Shown here piece by piece: positions 61,636 to 64,000 of a DNA stretch of 64,000 nucleotides. The stretch comes from DATHZQ01 sp963823505. Lineage in GTDB: Bacteria > Actinomycetota > Acidimicrobiia > Spongiisociales > UBA5794. The stretch covers positions 682,001 through 746,000 of the forward strand of contig CAWGLY010000005.1 of NCBI GenBank assembly GCA_963823505.1, in the 5' to 3' direction. The position numbers and the translations under genes are program-made. Below the pieces are notes generated by a model. It was not told where the DNA came from and searched no databases. It was given only the letters and a program-made list of their open reading frames with translations. Each line of letters begins with the position of its first letter. Positions within the stretch are counted from its first letter, which is position 1.

Positions 61636-62267
61636 ACACGGCCGCCGCGGCTTTCGTCGTCGCCGGCGTCGTCGCCGTGGTGGATTGGCGGGCGGTGTGG
61701 ACCAGAAACCGGCGGCTGGAGTACTTCGCCAAACCGGCCGTGATGATGGCCCTCGTCGTCGCCGCCTCGACGATCGATGCCCCCTCGACTGCCGTCCGGT
61801 GGTGGTTCGTGGCTGCCCTGGTGTCGAGCCTTGCCGGAGACGTGTTCCTCATGCTCGAAAGGGAGAAGTTCGTGGCGGGGCTCGGCGCCTTCCTGCTGGC
61901 GCACGTCGCCTACGTCGCAGGGCTGATTGCAGCAGGTGTCACCGTCCCCGGAGTCGTCGCCGGTGCGGTCATCACAGTTGTGGCGGCCGCCACCATCGGA
62001 CGGCGGATCGTCGGGTCGGTACGCTCCCGGACACCCCCGCTGGTCGCACCCGTGATCACCTACATCGTCGCCATCTCCGCGATGGTGATGGCAGCCGCCG
62101 GGACTCGGGTGGTGGCTGCGATGGCCGGCGCCGCACTGTTCTACGTCAGCGATGCCGTCCTGGCGTGGAATCGCTTCGTACAGCCGATACGTCGCGGGCG
62201 CATCGTGACGATCGTGACGTACCACCTCGGCCAAGCGTTGCTGGTGTTCGCCCTCTCGGTCCTGTGA
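61632..62267 (+). CDS. YhhN family membrane protein (lysoplasmalogenase-like)
   Basis: A 211-residue, about eight-helix membrane protein. SSLAGDVFLMLEREKFVAGLGAFLLAHVAYVAGL is the YhhN/TMEM86 signature, and FYVSDAVLAWNRFVQP the second conserved site. Animal homologues hydrolyse lysoplasmalogens; bacterial roles are little known. GTG at 61632 overlaps the M20 stop (GTGA). Confidence 0.87.
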   Translation: MNTAAAAFVVAGVVAVVDWRAVWTRNRRLEYFAKPAVMMALVVAASTIDAPSTAVRWWFVAALVSSLAGDVFLMLEREKFVAGLGAFLLAHVAYVAGLIAAGVTVPGVVAGAVITVVAAATIGRRIVGSVRSRTPPLVAPVITYIVAISAMVMAAAGTRVVAAMAGAALFYVSDAVLAWNRFVQPIRRGRIVTIVTYHLGQALLVFALSVL

Positions 62268-62290
62268 GCTTGCCACGGGACCCGGCTGGG

Positions 62291-62296
62291 TACTCT
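62291..62296 (+). promoter_or_regulatory. Candidate -10 box for leaderless sulfotransferase mRNA
   Basis: TACTCT lies six bases before the ATG at 62303; no ribosome site is present. Confidence 0.45.
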
Positions 62297-62302
62297 GCGA
62301 CG

Positions 62303-63070
62303 ATGAACCGTGGCATCACCAACGCCCTGCGAGACGTGGCGGCCAGGGTCGCCTCCTCGCGTAGAGGGTCTGGCGCAGCACTGCCCCACACCCGTTTTGT
62401 GATCTTCGGGCAGGGACGGACCGGTTCCAGCCTGCTGCGCTCGCTCCTCAACACCCATCCGGACGTGCGGTGCGAGGGAGAGATCCTCGCCGAACACGTC
62501 GCTCAGCCGCTGCAGCTCGTCGAGAGTTACGCCCTCGCCTCGCCCCGGCCGGTCTTCGGCTTCAAGGTGAAGATCTACCAGCTCAGCGACACGCAACACG
62601 TCGACCCGGCTGCGTTCCTGGGTGAGCTTGTCGGTGCGGGCTACCGGATCATCTACCTGCGCCGCAACAACCTGCTTCGGCATGCCATCTCCAATTCTTT
62701 TGCCGAGATGCGCGGGACCTACCACGACCACTCGGCCGGGCCGCGGCCGGCGCTGACCGTCGACCCGGCTGCGCTGATCGAGGTGATGGGCCGCCGCCAA
62801 GCCCATCTCGATCGGGAGGCCGCCGTGCTGGCGCCGTACGAATACGTGCAGGTCGACTACGAGGCCGATCTGCTGCGGCCCGAGTGCCATCAGCCAACGG
62901 CCGATCGTGTGTTCCGGGCCCTCGACCTCGATCCTGTCACCGTGGCTACCGATCTGTCACGGAGCGTGTCGGGCGACCTCACGCAACGGATCGCCAACTA
63001 CGCCGACCTCGAAAAGGCGCTCGAAGGCACCCCGTTCAGCCGTTTCCTCGAGGATCCCTCGTACCGCTGA
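62303..63070 (+). CDS. PAPS-dependent sulfotransferase family protein
   Basis: A 255-residue protein with the 5'-phosphosulfate loop FVIFGQGRTGSSLLRSLLNTHPDVRCEGEIL and a 3'-phosphate-binding region YRIIYLRRNNLLRHAISNSFA, as in bacterial NodH/Stf0-like sulfotransferases. The acceptor is unknown; a glycolipid or surface glycan is plausible. The C-terminal PTADRVFRALDLDPV and ANYADLEKALEGTPFSRFL fit the family. Confidence 0.85.
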   Translation: MNRGITNALRDVAARVASSRRGSGAALPHTRFVIFGQGRTGSSLLRSLLNTHPDVRCEGEILAEHVAQPLQLVESYALASPRPVFGFKVKIYQLSDTQHVDPAAFLGELVGAGYRIIYLRRNNLLRHAISNSFAEMRGTYHDHSAGPRPALTVDPAALIEVMGRRQAHLDREAAVLAPYEYVQVDYEADLLRPECHQPTADRVFRALDLDPVTVATDLSRSVSGDLTQRIANYADLEKALEGTPFSRFLEDPSYR

Positions 63071-63162
63071 AACCCGCTCGACGGTCGGCCGCGGTCGATC
63101 GGCTCTAGTCGCTGCCGGCGACAAGTGACATAGTGGAGGTCGGTCAAGCAGCGGAGAACCAC

Positions 63163-63741
63163 ATGAACGACACGCCAACCTCGCACGATACGGACATCGA
63201 CCTCGGCGAACGGCTCGCGGCGGTGAACGAGTCTTTGGAAGCCCTCGAAATCGAGGTGAACCTCTGGGACGACGAGGAGACCACCGTGTTCGGAACCATC
63301 GTCGCCGAATTGAAGGGCGACAACGCCGCCCTCAGGGCGGCAGCGGGGCGGATTGGCGCCTCGGCAGAGGCGGAGTTCCATTCCGCCGCCGCCAAGACCC
63401 GCGGGGCGATCGACCGCTTGGAGGGTGAAGTCAGGGCCGCCTGGGCGGACTTCGAGGCGGAGAGGGCCGACGACGTCGCCAAGTACCGAGCCGCCACCCG
63501 CAAGCAGCTCGAAGCCTGGCAGGAGCTTCTCGACCGGATGCGCCTCCAGGCGCACCTCGCCGAGATGGACGCCAAGGACGCCGTGGCCGAGATGGAGCAT
63601 GCATTCGACGCAGCCCGACCAGAGTTGGAGAGAGCCAAAGATGCCGCGGCCGACGCCTTGGAAGCGCTGCGATTGCAGGTGCGCGAGCTGATCGCTCATC
63701 TGCGGCAGGCGGCTCGCAACGCTTCGAAGACCATGGCGTGA
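63163..63741 (+). CDS. Coiled-coil protein of unknown function
   Basis: A 192-residue, Ala/Glu/Arg-rich protein, almost wholly helical, with heptad-like spacing from about residue 15 to 185 and no signal peptide or membrane segment. No family is recognised; tropomyosin-like low complexity would produce many weak matches. ATG at 63163 (MNDTPTSHDTD) has CGGAG six or seven bases upstream and is preferred to an in-frame GTG at 63133. Its stop overlaps the VOC gene start (GTGA). Confidence 0.75.
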   Translation: MNDTPTSHDTDIDLGERLAAVNESLEALEIEVNLWDDEETTVFGTIVAELKGDNAALRAAAGRIGASAEAEFHSAAAKTRGAIDRLEGEVRAAWADFEAERADDVAKYRAATRKQLEAWQELLDRMRLQAHLAEMDAKDAVAEMEHAFDAARPELERAKDAAADALEALRLQVRELIAHLRQAARNASKTMA

Positions 63742-64000
63742 CATCCGACACCGAAGTAGGAGTCGTCTCGACGGTCATGCATGACACCGCCGACCTGGAC
63801 CAGGCGGTGGCGTTCTGGACACGACTTCTCGGGCTCGAGGTGGTACATCGCGACACCAGGTACGCCTATCTCAGCCCCATGCGGACTGAGGGTCCACATC
63901 TGGCTTTTCAACATGTGCCAGAGGCGAAGGCGGCGAAGAACCGCCTGCACCTGGATGTTCGCGTTCCGGATCGTGCCGCCTTCCGCGATCTCATCGTGAG
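63738..64000 (+). CDS. VOC/glyoxalase-fold protein, N-terminal part (cut by window end)
   Basis: The 87 visible residues begin VTSDTEVGVVSTVMHDTADLDQAVAFWTRLLGLEVV, the first beta-alpha-beta-beta-beta module of a vicinal oxygen chelate protein, and continue with AFQHVPEAKAAKNRLHLDVRVPDR, which carries a likely metal-ligand or conserved His. Reaction unknown. GTG at 63738 overlaps the stop of the coiled-coil gene (GTGA). The rest lies outside the window. Confidence 0.8.
   Translation, partial: MTSDTEVGVVSTVMHDTADLDQAVAFWTRLLGLEVVHRDTRYAYLSPMRTEGPHLAFQHVPEAKAAKNRLHLDVRVPDRAAFRDLIV

Overview
The window (64 kb, GC-rich, dense, nearly every gap under 220 bases) is a chromosomal segment of an actinomycetote. 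Evidence: mycothiol synthase (mshD), a phosphatidylinositol-mannoside trio (pgsA, patA-like, pimA-like), DUF6167-like protein beside hisS, the order efp-pepP-aroB-aroC-(pilD)-aroE-mltG-ruvX-alaS, yebC-ruvCAB, secDF-yajC-tgt-queA, pdxST, and many TAnnnT boxes 6-8 bases before an ATG, as in leaderless actinobacterial mRNAs. A deep lineage such as Acidimicrobiia fits, but that is inference. No tRNA, rRNA, CRISPR array, transposase or phage gene was seen, and no stretch over 300 bases lacks a gene.

Layout. 1-28.3 kb is a long housekeeping block read leftwards, with most genes joined by ATGA/GTGA stop-start overlaps: efp (cut by the window edge), pepP, shikimate genes aroB, aroC and aroE with a prepilin peptidase between them, mltG, ruvX, alaS, hisS, rarA, aspS, a metallo-hydrolase, relA, apt, secF, secD, yajC, tgt, queA, a methyltransferase, ruvBAC, yebC, pdxT and pdxS. 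A 143-bp array of a 7-bp unit fills the gap between yebC and the ruvC promoter. 28.4-43.7 kb is mixed: an alpha/beta hydrolase, acyl-CoA synthetase and enoyl-CoA hydratase family genes, the PIM lipid operon, gltA, a large RND/MMPL exporter, thrS, mshD, a patatin and a lone Flp pilin.

43.7-58.2 kb is the most interesting part. It appears to encode aerobic tryptophan catabolism through CoA-bound anthranilate: tryptophan 2,3-dioxygenase, a kynureninase-like PLP enzyme and a TrpB2-type beta-subunit (leftward); a benzoate/2-aminobenzoate-CoA ligase-family gene (rightward, carrying a frameshift); a 767-residue FAD monooxygenase/Old Yellow Enzyme fusion like 2-aminobenzoyl-CoA monooxygenase/reductase, plus an acyl-CoA dehydrogenase (leftward); and, divergent from them, an SDR, an enoyl-CoA hydratase and a RidA-family protein lacking the usual substrate-carboxylate arginine. 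A 3.2-kb surface-protein gene with three nearly identical 402-bp repeats and an LPVTG motif sits inside the block.

58.2-64 kb holds a secreted endonuclease/exonuclease/phosphatase-fold protein, an amidinotransferase-fold hydrolase overlapping an M20 deacylase, a YhhN membrane protein, a sulfotransferase, a coiled-coil protein and the start of a VOC-fold protein cut by the window end.
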